Origin: Spirosoma foliorum
Lineage (GTDB): Bacteria > Bacteroidota > Bacteroidia > Cytophagales > Spirosomataceae
Direction: 5' to 3'
Assembly (NCBI RefSeq): GCF_014117325.1
Contig: NZ_CP059732.1
Coordinates: 2,865,001-2,929,000, forward strand
DNA: 64,000 nt
The notes beneath the pieces were generated by a model. It was not told the DNA's origin, did no database searches, and saw nothing but the letters and a program-made list of their open reading frames with translations. Shown in pieces: positions 1-9,344 of the stretch; the first letter of the stretch is position 1; each line of letters begins with the position of its first letter. The position numbers and the translations under genes were made by a program.

Positions 1-401
1 GTTACATAGCCATGCTCGAAAGCCGCTTCTATAATTGATTTTTCGATGAACTCAATGGCAACGGGCGGCTTGTTGATGCCCAATACACACGAAGCTTCGC
101 AGGGAGCAGGGCAAATACGGCCCGTAAACTCCGGGAAGTTGTTCGTCGAACTCAGAATCTCATAGGCATACGCCCAGTTCTGTTCGTATACGGCATCATT
201 AAATTCAGGAATGATGTTGCCAAGTGGACACCCGCTGTGGCAGAACGGCGTACCGCAGTCCATGCAACGGGCAGCCTGCCGCTGAGAATCCTGCTCAGAG
301 TGCGGCATTTCAATTTCCTTGTAATCATGAATCCGCTGTTGCGGGTCGCGCTTTTTGGGTAGTTCACGCGTAAATTCTAAAAATCCAGTAGGTTTTCCCA
401 T
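1..401 (-). CDS. gltD: Glutamate synthase small subunit (beta chain), 5' part
   Basis: The N-terminal 133 residues are visible; the gene runs off the left edge. The small subunit takes electrons from NAD(P)H and passes them through FAD and Fe-S clusters to the large subunit for glutamate synthesis. Two cysteine groups typical of the N-terminal 4Fe-4S domain are visible: [17 protein letters not shown] and [12 protein letters not shown]. The ATG lies at 401-399, only 6 bases after the gltB stop, so the two genes form a gltB-gltD operon. The FAD and NAD(P)H domains are outside the window. Confidence 0.95.
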   Translation of the reverse strand, partial: MGKPTGFLEFTRELPKKRDPQQRIHDYKEIEMPHSEQDSQRQAARCMDCGTPFCHSGCPLGNIIPEFNDAVYEQNWAYAYEILSSTNNFPEFTGRICPAPCEASCVLGINKPPVAIEFIEKSIIEAAFEHGYV

Positions 402-407
402 CGTATT

Positions 408-3400
408 TTACCCCTGCGTCACGTCTACGGTTATGTCCTGATAAACAATGTTTTTGTCGCGAATCTGGTCAGCGAGCGAGATACCCCGACCAGCTAGTGC
501 CTGCCGGAAGTCACTTGGCATTACCTTCACAAACTTACTCATCTGATTGTCCCAGTCCTGAATCAGGGCCAAGGCAACGTTACTGGTTGTGTATTGGAAA
601 TGCTTATCGATGTACTCGCGGATGATGCCCTGATCTTCGCCGTTTAAAGCCTCCAGTGTTACCATTTCTGGGTTTACTTTTGAGGCAAATGTGCCGTCCT
701 GATCATAGACGTAAGCCACACCACCCGACATACCAGCCGCGAAGTTTTTGCCGGTTTGACCCAGAATGACTACCAAGCCACCCGTCATGTATTCCAGGCC
801 GTGATCACCCACGCCTTCAACAACGACTTTAGCGCCTGAGTTACGAACACAGAACCGCTCACCGGCCATCCCACGAATGAACGCTTCGCCCGATGTTGCT
901 CCGTAGAACGATACGTTACCAACGATGCTGTTTTCGTCAGGCTTAAACTGAGCGGTGCGATCTGGATACACAATCAATTGTGCCCCACAGAGACCTTTGC
1001 CGAAGTAGTCATTCGCATCGCCTTCGAGTTCGAGTTTAATACCACTCGTGCTGAATGCGCCGAAGCTCTGACCCGCTGTGCCGCGGAGTTTGATATGAAT
1101 CGAGCTATCAGGCAGTCCCGGACCACCGTACACTTTCGAGATCTCGTTCGACAGCATCGTGCCGATACTCCGGTCGATATTCTGTACGGTGAATTCTCCG
1201 TAAACGGACTCTACGGTACCGTCTATAGCAGGCTGGGCCAGCTCAATTAACTTACGGTCGAGTACGTCATCCAGGTGGTGGTTTTGTTCTTCCTGTTTGT
1301 ACAGGGCCACGTCCAGATTAGTTGGCTCTTTATAGATCAGCGCGTCGAGGTTGACTTTCTTATATTTCCAGTGCGCCAGGTTATTCCGTAGTTCAAGCAT
1401 TTGCGACTGTCCAACCATCTCGTTGATCGTGCGGAAGCCTAGTTCAGCCATGATCTCCCGCAACTCCATCGCCAGGAAGGTGAACATGTTCACGACGTGT
1501 TCTGGCTTACCCGTAAACAGCGCGCGGAGTTCCTTATTCTGCGTGGCCACGCCCACCGGGCAGGTGTTCAGGTGACACTTCCGCATCATGATACAACCCG
1601 TAGCTACCAGCGCAGCCGTAGCCACCCCAAATTCTTCGGCACCGAGCAAAGCAGCAATCGCTAAGTCACGACCGGTACGCATCTGCCCATCAGCCTGTAC
1701 CGTTACGCGACCGCGTAGTTTGTTTTTAACCAGTGTCTGGTGCGCTTCGGCCAAGCCAAGCTCCCAGGGAAGACCTGCGTGGCGAATCGACGAAAGGGGA
1801 GAGGCTCCCGTTCCGCCATCGTGTCCTGAAATCAGGATGTGGTCGGCATGGGCTTTGGCAACCCCAGTGGCAATTGTACCAACCCCGGCTTCCGACACGA
1901 GCTTAACGCTGATTCGGGCGGCCCGGTTAGCATTTTTAAGGTCAGAAATCAACTGCGCTAAATCCTCGATCGAATAAATATCGTGGTGAGGTGGGGGCGA
2001 AATCAGGCCAACACCGGGTGTTGAGTGACGCGTCCGGCCAATCCAGTCATCGACCTTGAAACCAGGAAGCTGGCCACCTTCGCCAGGTTTTGCTCCCTGG
2101 GCCATTTTGATCTGTAACTCCTGAGCGTTGGTCAGGTAGTAACTCGTTACGCCGAAACGACCCGAAGCTACCTGCTTAATCCCCGAATTCATGCTGTCAC
2201 CGTTTTCGAGCGGAGTATAGCGGAGTTCATCTTCACCACCTTCGCCCGAGTTGCTTTTACCGCCAATACGGTTCATGGCAATCGCCAGCGTAGTGTGGGC
2301 TTCCCAGGAGATCGACCCAAACGACATGGCACCCGTCGCAAAGCGTTTGAAGATGCTTTCGATCGGTTCAACTTCGTCGATAGGGACGGGTGTGCCCTTC
2401 TTGAACTTCAGCAGACCACGAAGGGTAATTGCCTTCTGGGTCTGATCGTCAATGAGCTGCGAGTATTTCTTGAAGATCGAGTAATCGTTCTTCTTGGTAG
2501 ACTGTTGCAGTAAGTGAATCGTATCGGGATTGAAAATGTGTTTTTCACCCCGTTGTTTCCACTGATAGATACCACCAACTTCCAGGCGAGGAGCCGAAAC
2601 CGACATGTCGGGGAAGCAAACCGAATGGCGAACGAGAATTTCCTTCGCGATTTCGTCAAGGCCCATACCGCCAATGCGAGACACCGTACCGGTGAAATAG
2701 CGGCTAACCACATCCTGGTTTAAGCCAAGACATTCGAAGATCATGGCACCCTGATACGATTGCAACGTTGAGATACCCATCTTCGAGAAGATCTTGAGCA
2801 ACTCACCATTGACCGCCTTTACATAATTCTTAAAGAGTTTGTCGAGGTCATAATCTACAGCCAGCAAGCCCTTCGCTTTCATGTGGGCAATCGTTTCGAA
2901 CGCCATGTAGGGGTTCACGCCCGACGCGCCATAGCCAATAAGCGTAGCTACGTGGTGGGTTTCCCAAACGTCACCTGCTTCGACCACAATCCCGACTTTC
3001 CCCCGTAGTCCCTGACGAATCAGGTAGTGGTGAATGGCGGCCGTTGATAATAACGATGGAATAGGTGCATGGCTCGAATCAATAGCCCGGTCAGACAGAA
3101 CCAGAATGGAGTATCCGTCTTCAATTGCATCTTCCGCGTACCGACAAATACGATCCAGTGCCCGTTCGAGTGAGCGACCTTCCCCATCAGCGGTAAACAG
3201 ACAGTTAATGGTTTTTGCCTGGAAATTAGGCTTATCGATAAACCGAAGTTTATCAAACTCCTTGGTTGTCAGAACCGGCTGATCCAATTCCACCTGACGG
3301 CAGTGTACGGGTGATTCACTCAGGAGGTTATACGTTGCGCCAACAAACGAAATCAGCGACATAATAGACCGTTCCCGAATGGAGTCAATCGGTGGATTGG

Positions 3401-4985
3401 TTACCTGCGCAAATAGCTGCTTGAAATAGTGGCTCATGTGCTGGCTCTGTTCCGACAGGATTGCCAGAGGAATATCGATACCCATTGAGCCAAGCGCTTC
3501 TTTACCAGTCTCAACCATCGGCGCCAGAATCATCCGTAGATCTTCCGATGTAAACCCGAAGGCCTGTTGCATCCGGAGCAACTTCGCGGGTTCGTAAGGG
3601 CTATACGTCCGAACGGGAGCTTCTAAATCCTGAATTCTAATTTTGTTGTCGTCGAGCCATTGCTGATACGGTTGACGGGCACAAATCTCGGCCTTAATTT
3701 CTTCGTCCGATACAATGCGGCCCTGTTCCATATCAACCAGGAACATCTTGCCCGGTTGCAAACGGCCTTTCGAAACCACCGTAGCTGGATCGATGTCCAG
3801 AACCCCTACTTCCGACGCCATGATGACAATATCATCATTGGTCACCCAGAACCGGGATGGACGTAGCCCATTACGGTCGAGGGTAGCGCCTACGATGCGA
3901 CCGTCTGTAAATGAAATGGACGCCGGGCCATCCCAGGGCTCGATCAGAGCCGCGTGGAATTCGTAAAACGCTTTCCGAACAGGGTCCATGTGCTGATTAC
4001 CGTCCCAGGCTTCAGGAACGAGCATCATCATCACATGCGGCAGCGACCGGCCGCTCATCACCAATAATTCGATCGCATTATCGAGATTGGCTGAGTCAGA
4101 CTGTTTAGGGTCGCAGATGGGCAATAACATATCCATCTCATCCTTCGTAAACTTGGATGATTCGAGCAGACCTTCAGCCGCTTTGATCCAGTTTACGTTA
4201 CCGCGTACCGTATTGATTTCCCCGTTGTGGGCAATGTAGCGGAATGGTTGAGCCAGTTTCCACGATGGGAATGTGTTCGTTGAGAAACGAGAGTGAACTA
4301 CGCCCAGTGCCGAAACGACTTCCTCGTTCTGTAAATCAGGGAAATAAGGCTCTAACTGTAAGGTTGTTAGCTGGCCTTTATAGGTAATTGTCCGGCAGGA
4401 GAGCGAGGAAAAATAGAAGTGATCAACGCCAGCAATGGTCTCGTTAATGATACGGGTGCTGTAGTTGCGCAGAATGTAGAGTTTCCGCTCAAAATCTTCG
4501 GCAGTCGTCACATCGACCGGGCGTTTTATAAACACCTGTTCCATTTGCGGTTCTGCCGAACGCGAACCGTTGCCCAAATCACTGTTATTGACCGGCACAA
4601 CCCGATAACACAGGAGTTCAAGCCCGAGCCGCTTCATCTTCCGATTCAGGATCGCCCGGCACTCTTCGCGAAGCCACACGTCTTTCGGGAAATACACCAT
4701 CCCTACACCGTATTCGAATGCAGGTGGGAGGTGAACGCCCAGCTTACGGGTTTCGTCCACGAAAAACTCGTGCGGAATCTGGATGAGTAATCCAGCGCCA
4801 TCGCCGGAGTTGGGTTCAGACCCAACAGCTCCCCGGTGTTCCATACGCCGAAGCATCTGGAGCGCATCCGATACAATCTGGTGAGACTTGCGACCTTTAA
4901 TATGGGCCACGAAGCCAATACCGCAATTGTCGTGTTCAAACTCGGGGCGGTAAAGTCCCGCCAATTGGTCAACCTGATCAGACAT
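408..4985 (-). CDS. gltB: Glutamate synthase large subunit (alpha chain)
   Basis: This 1525-residue protein converts glutamine plus 2-oxoglutarate into two glutamates (GOGAT cycle, cytoplasm). Order: a class II glutaminase domain whose nucleophile would be Cys21 (NCGIGF, exposed after removal of a 20-residue propeptide), a central domain, an FMN-binding synthase barrel, a 3Fe-4S motif (CIMMRKCHLNTC), and a C-terminal GXGXG helix domain with repeated glycines (GGLVVILGQTGKNFAAGMSGG). Length matches bacterial large subunits. It is followed after 6 bases by gltD. I see no defect. Confidence 0.97.
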   Translation of the reverse strand: MSDQVDQLAGLYRPEFEHDNCGIGFVAHIKGRKSHQIVSDALQMLRRMEHRGAVGSEPNSGDGAGLLIQIPHEFFVDETRKLGVHLPPAFEYGVGMVYFPKDVWLREECRAILNRKMKRLGLELLCYRVVPVNNSDLGNGSRSAEPQMEQVFIKRPVDVTTAEDFERKLYILRNYSTRIINETIAGVDHFYFSSLSCRTITYKGQLTTLQLEPYFPDLQNEEVVSALGVVHSRFSTNTFPSWKLAQPFRYIAHNGEINTVRGNVNWIKAAEGLLESSKFTKDEMDMLLPICDPKQSDSANLDNAIELLVMSGRSLPHVMMMLVPEAWDGNQHMDPVRKAFYEFHAALIEPWDGPASISFTDGRIVGATLDRNGLRPSRFWVTNDDIVIMASEVGVLDIDPATVVSKGRLQPGKMFLVDMEQGRIVSDEEIKAEICARQPYQQWLDDNKIRIQDLEAPVRTYSPYEPAKLLRMQQAFGFTSEDLRMILAPMVETGKEALGSMGIDIPLAILSEQSQHMSHYFKQLFAQVTNPPIDSIRERSIMSLISFVGATYNLLSESPVHCRQVELDQPVLTTKEFDKLRFIDKPNFQAKTINCLFTADGEGRSLERALDRICRYAEDAIEDGYSILVLSDRAIDSSHAPIPSLLSTAAIHHYLIRQGLRGKVGIVVEAGDVWETHHVATLIGYGASGVNPYMAFETIAHMKAKGLLAVDYDLDKLFKNYVKAVNGELLKIFSKMGISTLQSYQGAMIFECLGLNQDVVSRYFTGTVSRIGGMGLDEIAKEILVRHSVCFPDMSVSAPRLEVGGIYQWKQRGEKHIFNPDTIHLLQQSTKKNDYSIFKKYSQLIDDQTQKAITLRGLLKFKKGTPVPIDEVEPIESIFKRFATGAMSFGSISWEAHTTLAIAMNRIGGKSNSGEGGEDELRYTPLENGDSMNSGIKQVASGRFGVTSYYLTNAQELQIKMAQGAKPGEGGQLPGFKVDDWIGRTRHSTPGVGLISPPPHHDIYSIEDLAQLISDLKNANRAARISVKLVSEAGVGTIATGVAKAHADHILISGHDGGTGASPLSSIRHAGLPWELGLAEAHQTLVKNKLRGRVTVQADGQMRTGRDLAIAALLGAEEFGVATAALVATGCIMMRKCHLNTCPVGVATQNKELRALFTGKPEHVVNMFTFLAMELREIMAELGFRTINEMVGQSQMLELRNNLAHWKYKKVNLDALIYKEPTNLDVALYKQEEQNHHLDDVLDRKLIELAQPAIDGTVESVYGEFTVQNIDRSIGTMLSNEISKVYGGPGLPDSSIHIKLRGTAGQSFGAFSTSGIKLELEGDANDYFGKGLCGAQLIVYPDRTAQFKPDENSIVGNVSFYGATSGEAFIRGMAGERFCVRNSGAKVVVEGVGDHGLEYMTGGLVVILGQTGKNFAAGMSGGVAYVYDQDGTFASKVNPEMVTLEALNGEDQGIIREYIDKHFQYTTSNVALALIQDWDNQMSKFVKVMPSDFRQALAGRGISLADQIRDKNIVYQDITVDVTQG

Positions 4986-5828
4986 GGTCGTAACAGTGTT
5001 GGATAAGGCCGTTGTTTCCCGCTCATCTGATTAACAGAATCGCAAAAAATTAGGGCGATTATTAAGAAAATCTAAATTAACTAGTAGCCCGGCGATTCTT
5101 AAATCCGGAGATGGTAGTCGGGCTGAAGGGCGTTTGTGACAAAGTCATGCAATATACTACCAAAAAAAATTGGCAAAAACAGCCTTTTCCAGAATTTTAT
5201 AGTAAATGGTATTAATTGTGAATTTGATCATAAATGTTCTTGAAAAATGCCAATTTAATAGTGGCAAGTAGACATACGAAGATACAATGTAGCGCCGTTT
5301 GTGGGTACGGGTTGAGTAAATGGCCGCGTTTATCTGGTAGAGATAACTGGATTGGAAAACGGACAGCGTAATGAATAGTCTATTTACTTGTCTTTCGGAT
5401 AGCGACCAAGCCCAGCAGCATATAGAGTAATAGTACCTATATATACTAATAGGCTGGCTGCCTGTATTAACAGCACCCTGTAAGGATGTTGCAGTTGGTA
5501 AAAATGTCCTTTAATTATTATTGAAGCTGTTTTAGACTTTCTAATTTCTGTTGAAACTAAATTGATTTTTTGTCCTTTCGACGTCAGGAGAAATCTCAAA
5601 CTTCCATATTAACAAGACTCGAGATTTCTCCTGACGTTGAAAGGACAAAAAATAGGATCATCAATAATAGTTAGTGAAGTTTTCGCAGATAGGATCAGCC
5701 GAATGGCATACCCGAGAGCGACCTTTATCATTCGTTCCGAGAAAAAAGAGCGTATGATTAGGCTGAGGCAAGGCAGTTGGATTAACCAGTAAGCCAAAAA
5801 ATAGATAGGGAATAGCTGTAAAAAGCAT
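4986..5828. other. Gene-poor stretch upstream of gltB
   Basis: About 840 bases with no gene I can support. The left part should hold the gltB promoter and leader, but I cannot assign a clear promoter. Near the middle is a REP-like inverted repeat pair (listed separately). A 71-codon reading frame on the minus strand (5384-5599) begins inside that repeat and is probably chance. The stretch is richer in A+T than the flanking genes. Confidence 0.6.
5565..5653. repeat. REP-like inverted repeat pair, 33-bp arms
   Basis: Left arm 5565-5597 and right arm 5621-5653 are inverted copies with one mismatch, separated by 23 bases. The core reads TTTGTCCTTTCGACG followed by AGGAGAAATCTC. From memory it resembles a dispersed extragenic repeat of the TTTGTCATTTCGA...GAGAAATCTC kind seen in many Bacteroidota genomes; that similarity was not checked by a search. 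Confidence 0.7.
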
Positions 5829-5856
5829 AAAAAAAGCCGCTCAATTGAGCGGCTTT
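5829..5856 (-). terminator. Rho-independent terminator after tRNA-Lys
   Basis: A perfect palindrome, AAAGCCGCTC joined to GAGCGGCTTT through a short AATT centre, ends in a run of seven T on the minus strand. It lies about 10 bases past the tRNA-Lys 3' end. Confidence 0.85.
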
Positions 5857-5866
5857 GCAGTTTTTG

Positions 5867-5939
5867 TGATTCGGCTGGGATTCGAACCCAGGACCCATAC
5901 ATTAAAAGTGTATTGCTCTACCAGCTGAGCTACCAAATC
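5867..5939 (-). tRNA. tRNA-Lys (anticodon UUU)
   Basis: The minus strand folds as a 73-nt cloverleaf: acceptor GATTTGG pairs with CCGAATC (one G-T pair), D arm GCTC/GAGC, anticodon stem ATACA/TGTAT with loop CTTTTAA (anticodon TTT), T arm CTGGG/CCCAG with TTCGAAT, discriminator A. CCA is not encoded. A strong terminator follows. Confidence 0.95.
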
Positions 5940-6020
5940 ATTTCCCTTTCGGTAAACGGTGTCGTTCGTCGTTTGGGAATGCAAAAGTAGAGGTTTGTTT
6001 TTAAGAATGCAATAGCCACC

Positions 6021-6878
6021 CTAAAAAAAAGTTAATTGTTGGGTCAGTTTTATGGCTTCAACGGCTTCACGAACATCATGAACCCGCAAAATGGAGGTCC
6101 CTTTTAGGAGGGCTGCCGTGTTTAAAACTGTAGTGCCATTCAGGGCTTCATCGGCTTTGATGTTCAGGGTTTTCCAGATGGTTGTTTTGCGGGAAAGACC
6201 CACTAAAATAGGCTCATCGAATAGCTGAAAAGCGTCCAGTTTACTGAGTAATTCAAAATTTTGTTTGGGGGTCTTCGCGAAGCCAAATCCAGGGTCTAAA
6301 ATAATATCTTTAGCGCCCAGGGCCCGCAACTCGGCTAGTCGAACCGCTAATTCGTCGATAACCTCCGAAGTTACATTGGTATAGGTTGCCAGCGACTGCA
6401 TGGTTTGCGGAGTGCCGCGCATATGCATCAATATATACGGAACGCCGAGCGTGGCTACCGTTTCGAACATGGCCGGATCGAGGGTGCCACCTGCCACATC
6501 GTTGACTACAGACGCTCCTGACTGTACGGCCTGTCGGGCTACTGATGCGCGAAAGGTATCTATAGAGATCAGGGCATCCGGGAAGTTTGCCCGGATCGAT
6601 TCGATGACCGGCAATATTCGGTCGGCTTCTTCGGCTGGGCCAACGGGGGCAGCGCCGGGTCGGGTTGAGTAACCACCAATATCTAAAAAGGTAGCCCCCT
6701 GGTCGAGCATTTGTTGCGCTAGCTCAACGGCCATCAACGTAGCCGTTTTGTCGGGTATGATCCGGCTATCGGCAAAGAACGAATCGGGGGTTGCATTTAG
6801 AATGCCCATGACCACAGGTTGACTCAAATCAACCAGCCTTCCCCGGCAGTTCAGCGTTTTTTTCGTAACTTTCGGCAT
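6021..6878 (-). CDS. folP: Dihydropteroate synthase
   Basis: This 285-residue cytoplasmic enzyme joins p-aminobenzoate to the pterin pyrophosphate in folate synthesis and is the sulfonamide target. Family motifs are present in order: GILNATPDSFFADS, DIGGYSTRPGA, SIDTFR, DPGFGFAKT, SRKTTIW and a C-terminal RVHDV. I start at the ATG at 6878 rather than the in-frame TTG at 6890, because the extra residues would be encoded by a repeat array. It is divergent from the DUF1599 gene across that array. folC lies elsewhere in the window (23.6 kb). Confidence 0.95.
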   Translation of the reverse strand: MPKVTKKTLNCRGRLVDLSQPVVMGILNATPDSFFADSRIIPDKTATLMAVELAQQMLDQGATFLDIGGYSTRPGAAPVGPAEEADRILPVIESIRANFPDALISIDTFRASVARQAVQSGASVVNDVAGGTLDPAMFETVATLGVPYILMHMRGTPQTMQSLATYTNVTSEVIDELAVRLAELRALGAKDIILDPGFGFAKTPKQNFELLSKLDAFQLFDEPILVGLSRKTTIWKTLNIKADEALNGTTVLNTAALLKGTSILRVHDVREAVEAIKLTQQLTFF

Positions 6879-6883
6879 AAAAA

Positions 6884-6953
6884 GAGTCAATAGTCATTAG
6901 TCGATAATTGCCAGTAGCTTACCATCGACTAATGACTATTGGCTATCGACTAT
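6884..6953. repeat. Inverted array of 7-bp units (array 1)
   Basis: Between divergent folP and the DUF1599 gene. The right half (6924-6953) splits into 7-mers TCGACTA, ATGACTA, TTGGCTA, TCGACTA. The left half (6884-6906) is the inverted copy, with an 18-bp perfect match. The start codon of the right gene lies at the end of the array. Confidence 0.75.
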
Positions 6954-7488
6954 GAACAATACAGAATCCGAATATCGGCAGGTTATCCAACGCTGCAAAG
7001 ACCTTTTCCTGAAAAAGAATAAAGATTATGGCACCGCCTGGCGTATTCTGCGGCTGTCGAGCATCACCGACCAGATTTTTATTAAGGCGCAACGGATTCG
7101 TACGTTGCAGGAAACGGGGGTGAGTCGCGTAGGGGAGGGCATTGAGCCTGAATTTGTGGGTATCATTAACTACTGCGTTATGGCCCTGATCCAGATGCAG
7201 TTAGCTGAGGACAAACGCACCGATATCCCAACCGATGAACTTGAGCAGCTTTACGACAAAGAAATTGGCGAGGTTATTGAGTTGCTTTTTGCCAAGAACC
7301 ACGATTATGGCGAAGCCTGGCGTGAGATGCGGGTTAGCTCCATGACGGATATTATTCTGATGAAGCTACTGCGTACGAAGCAAATTGAAGATAATCGGGG
7401 TGCTACGCTGGTATCCGAAGGCGTAGAAGCTAATTATATGGATATGATTAATTACGCCGTTTTCTGCTTGATAAAGCTTACTAATTAA
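6952..7488 (+). CDS. DUF1599 domain protein (two repeats)
   Basis: A 178-residue soluble protein with no signal peptide. It holds two related halves, each with a KNKDYGTAWR/KNHDYGEAWR motif, then an LSSITDQIFIKAQR/VSSMTDIILMKLLR motif and a short helix ending INYCV or INYAV. This duplicated layout fits the DUF1599 family of Bacteroidota, whose function I do not know. The repeated Asp/Glu/Lys pattern looks like an all-alpha nucleotide-pyrophosphohydrolase fold, but that is inference. Its ATG sits in a repeat array, and the stop is followed by a second array. Confidence 0.85.
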   Translation: MNNTESEYRQVIQRCKDLFLKKNKDYGTAWRILRLSSITDQIFIKAQRIRTLQETGVSRVGEGIEPEFVGIINYCVMALIQMQLAEDKRTDIPTDELEQLYDKEIGEVIELLFAKNHDYGEAWREMRVSSMTDIILMKLLRTKQIEDNRGATLVSEGVEANYMDMINYAVFCLIKLTN

Positions 7489-7564
7489 TGGATAATGCAC
7501 AATGAATAAAGGATAATGAACGGACATCGATTCATTATTCATTAGCCATTATCAATTATTCATT
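7485..7564. repeat. Inverted array of 7-bp units (array 2)
   Basis: Left half 7485-7521 reads as 7-mers close to GGATAAT (GGATAAT, GCACAAT, GAATAAA, GGATAAT). The right half 7529-7564 is the inverse, reading on the other strand as ATGAATA, ATTGATA, ATGGCTA, ATGAATA. It fills the gap between the DUF1599 gene and the DoxX-like gene. Confidence 0.7.
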
Positions 7565-7573
7565 TTAACCTAC

Positions 7574-8719
7574 ATGAATCCAACTACATCGCAGCCTAAA
7601 GTCAAAACCGGCACGCCACCCATGCTGATTGCCGCCCGTATTGCTCGTATTCTGGTCGGGATTGTCTTTATTTTTTCAGGATTGATCAAACTCAACGACC
7701 CCGTTGGGACACAGATTAAGTTCGAAGAATATTTTGAGGTTTTCGCGCAGGATGTTCCGTTTTTGCACGATTTCTTCATGGCGTTAGTGCCGTTCACGCT
7801 ACTTATGTCGGTCTTGTTCTGCGCGGCAGAGATCATTCTTGGCGTGGCTTTACTAGCGTCTTACAAGCCGAAAGTAACGGTCTGGCTGCTGTTCTTTCTG
7901 ATCACCTTTTTTACCTTCCTGACGTTCTATTCGGCTTATTTTGATCGGGTAACCGACTGCGGCTGTTTTGGTGATGCCATTAAGCTCAAACCCTGGACAT
8001 CCTTTTCGAAAGATATTGTCCTGATGGTATTGATCCTGTTTATTATTGGTCACCGAAACCGGCTTCGATCGCGTAATACGGGTTGGCTGGTGGGTATTAC
8101 CGTTGCCCTGACGCTGGCGCTTGGGGTATATGCCGTTCAGTTTTTGCCCCCAATCGATATGCTGCCTTATGCCGTTGGCAAAAGTATTCCGGCACAAATG
8201 AAGCCGTCTGAACCCCTGCGTTACAAATATGTGATGGAGAAAGATGGAAAGACGGAGGAGTTTGAAACGTACCCAACCGACCAGAGCTATAAGTTCAAAG
8301 AAATGGTGCTGGTTAATGAAAAAGCCAAACCCAAAATTACAGACTACCGTGTCTGGAACGATGAGGGCGATTTTACGCAGCAGACGTTTGAAGGGAACAA
8401 GCTGTTTATCATCGTAAAAAATACAAAAGGCATTGACGCCGGAAGCCTGCCCGCCATTCGTGCCTTGATCGAGGGTTTACGGGGTACCAACATCGCTCCT
8501 TATATTCTGACCTCTACCAGCGATGATGAGATTAAAGCGTTCCGTAAAGAGTATCAATTAGAAAACGTTCCCTATTATAAAGCCGACGCCACCGTTCTGA
8601 AAACCATCATGCGATCGAACCCTGGTACCTGGCTAATGAGCAATGGTATCGTGCGCGGCAAATGGCATTATAATTCAACGCCGGATGCGGCTGAGGTTAA
8701 AAGAATTTTGAATGATTGA
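7574..8719 (+). CDS. BT_3928-type DoxX membrane protein with thioredoxin-like tail
   Basis: A 381-residue inner-membrane protein. The N-terminal half (about residues 15-190) holds hydrophobic helices of the DoxX/MauE type, starting with a helix at IARILVGIVFIFSGLIKL, and a Cys pair (TDCGCFGD) between helices. The C-terminal part (about 220-380) is soluble and looks like a degraded thioredoxin fold without a CxxC site. This pairing matches the Bacteroidota BT_3928 family; a redox role is inferred. The stop codon lies inside the following repeat array. It probably shares a transcript with aroK. Confidence 0.85.
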   Translation: MNPTTSQPKVKTGTPPMLIAARIARILVGIVFIFSGLIKLNDPVGTQIKFEEYFEVFAQDVPFLHDFFMALVPFTLLMSVLFCAAEIILGVALLASYKPKVTVWLLFFLITFFTFLTFYSAYFDRVTDCGCFGDAIKLKPWTSFSKDIVLMVLILFIIGHRNRLRSRNTGWLVGITVALTLALGVYAVQFLPPIDMLPYAVGKSIPAQMKPSEPLRYKYVMEKDGKTEEFETYPTDQSYKFKEMVLVNEKAKPKITDYRVWNDEGDFTQQTFEGNKLFIIVKNTKGIDAGSLPAIRALIEGLRGTNIAPYILTSTSDDEIKAFRKEYQLENVPYYKADATVLKTIMRSNPGTWLMSNGIVRGKWHYNSTPDAAEVKRILND

Positions 8720-8813
8720 GTGATTGAGTGATTGAATGATTGAGTGATTGAATAGCTGACGCAAAAATTATTCAATCACTCAATCATTCAATCACTCAAT
8801 CACTCAATCATTC
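8710..8813. repeat. Perfect 45-bp inverted array of 8-bp units (array 3)
   Basis: Arms 8710-8754 and 8769-8813 are exact reverse complements. Each arm is five copies of the 8-mer A(G/A)TGATTG in the order AATG, AGTG, AGTG, AATG, AGTG. Only 14 bases separate the arms. The left arm contains the last codons and TGA stop of the DoxX-like gene, and the aroK start follows 11 bases after the right arm. Confidence 0.9.
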
Positions 8814-8824
8814 GCTCATTGCGG

Positions 8825-9331
8825 ATGAAAAATATCTTCCTGATTGGTATGCCCTCGTCGGGCAAGAGTACGCTGGGTAAACGAATTGCCGATGTATTGC
8901 ATTATCGGTTTATTGATACCGACAAGATTATTGTTCGGGAGGAAGGACGTTCTATCCCGGAAATTTTTGCCCAATCGGGCGAAGAGTATTTTCGGGAAGT
9001 TGAACGCCGGGTGTTACGCACCATACGGCCGGGTGATAGTCTGGTTGTATCAACCGGGGGCGGTATGCCCTGCTTCCACGAAAATATGGACTATATCAAA
9101 TCGACGGGCGTATCTATTTTTCTGGATGTACCCGTTGAGGTACTCGTTCGTCGAATTTTGGCGCATGGGCATGAGGATCGACCGCTAAATAACCCGAATG
9201 ATCCAGAGCTGCTCGCTGTTTTGCAAAAACGATACGAAACGCGATTGCCTATTTATGCGCAGGCAACGATTACGGTTTCGGGCGAAACAACCGAAGATGA
9301 AATCCTGCGACGAGTAGGTGCGTGGCTGTAG
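8825..9331 (+). CDS. aroK: Shikimate kinase
   Basis: This 168-residue cytoplasmic P-loop kinase phosphorylates shikimate at the 3-hydroxyl with ATP in chorismate synthesis. Visible: Walker A GMPSSGKST near residues 8-16, the shikimate-binding FIDTDK, GEEYFREVE, STGGG, and the lid segment EDRPL. Length is normal. I start at the ATG at 8825; an in-frame TTG two codons earlier lies at the edge of the repeat array and is less likely. Confidence 0.95.
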   Translation: MKNIFLIGMPSSGKSTLGKRIADVLHYRFIDTDKIIVREEGRSIPEIFAQSGEEYFREVERRVLRTIRPGDSLVVSTGGGMPCFHENMDYIKSTGVSIFLDVPVEVLVRRILAHGHEDRPLNNPNDPELLAVLQKRYETRLPIYAQATITVSGETTEDEILRRVGAWL

Positions 9332-9344
9332 GAGGTCTAAAGAA

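Noticed and set aside
408..4985. Several long open frames opposite gltB
   Set aside because: They are antisense shadows of a full-length, well-conserved gene, with no protein-like character.
5384..5599. 71-codon frame on the minus strand with one hydrophobic segment
   Set aside because: Its start lies inside a REP-like repeat, it has no family match that I know and it sits in a stretch that looks noncoding.
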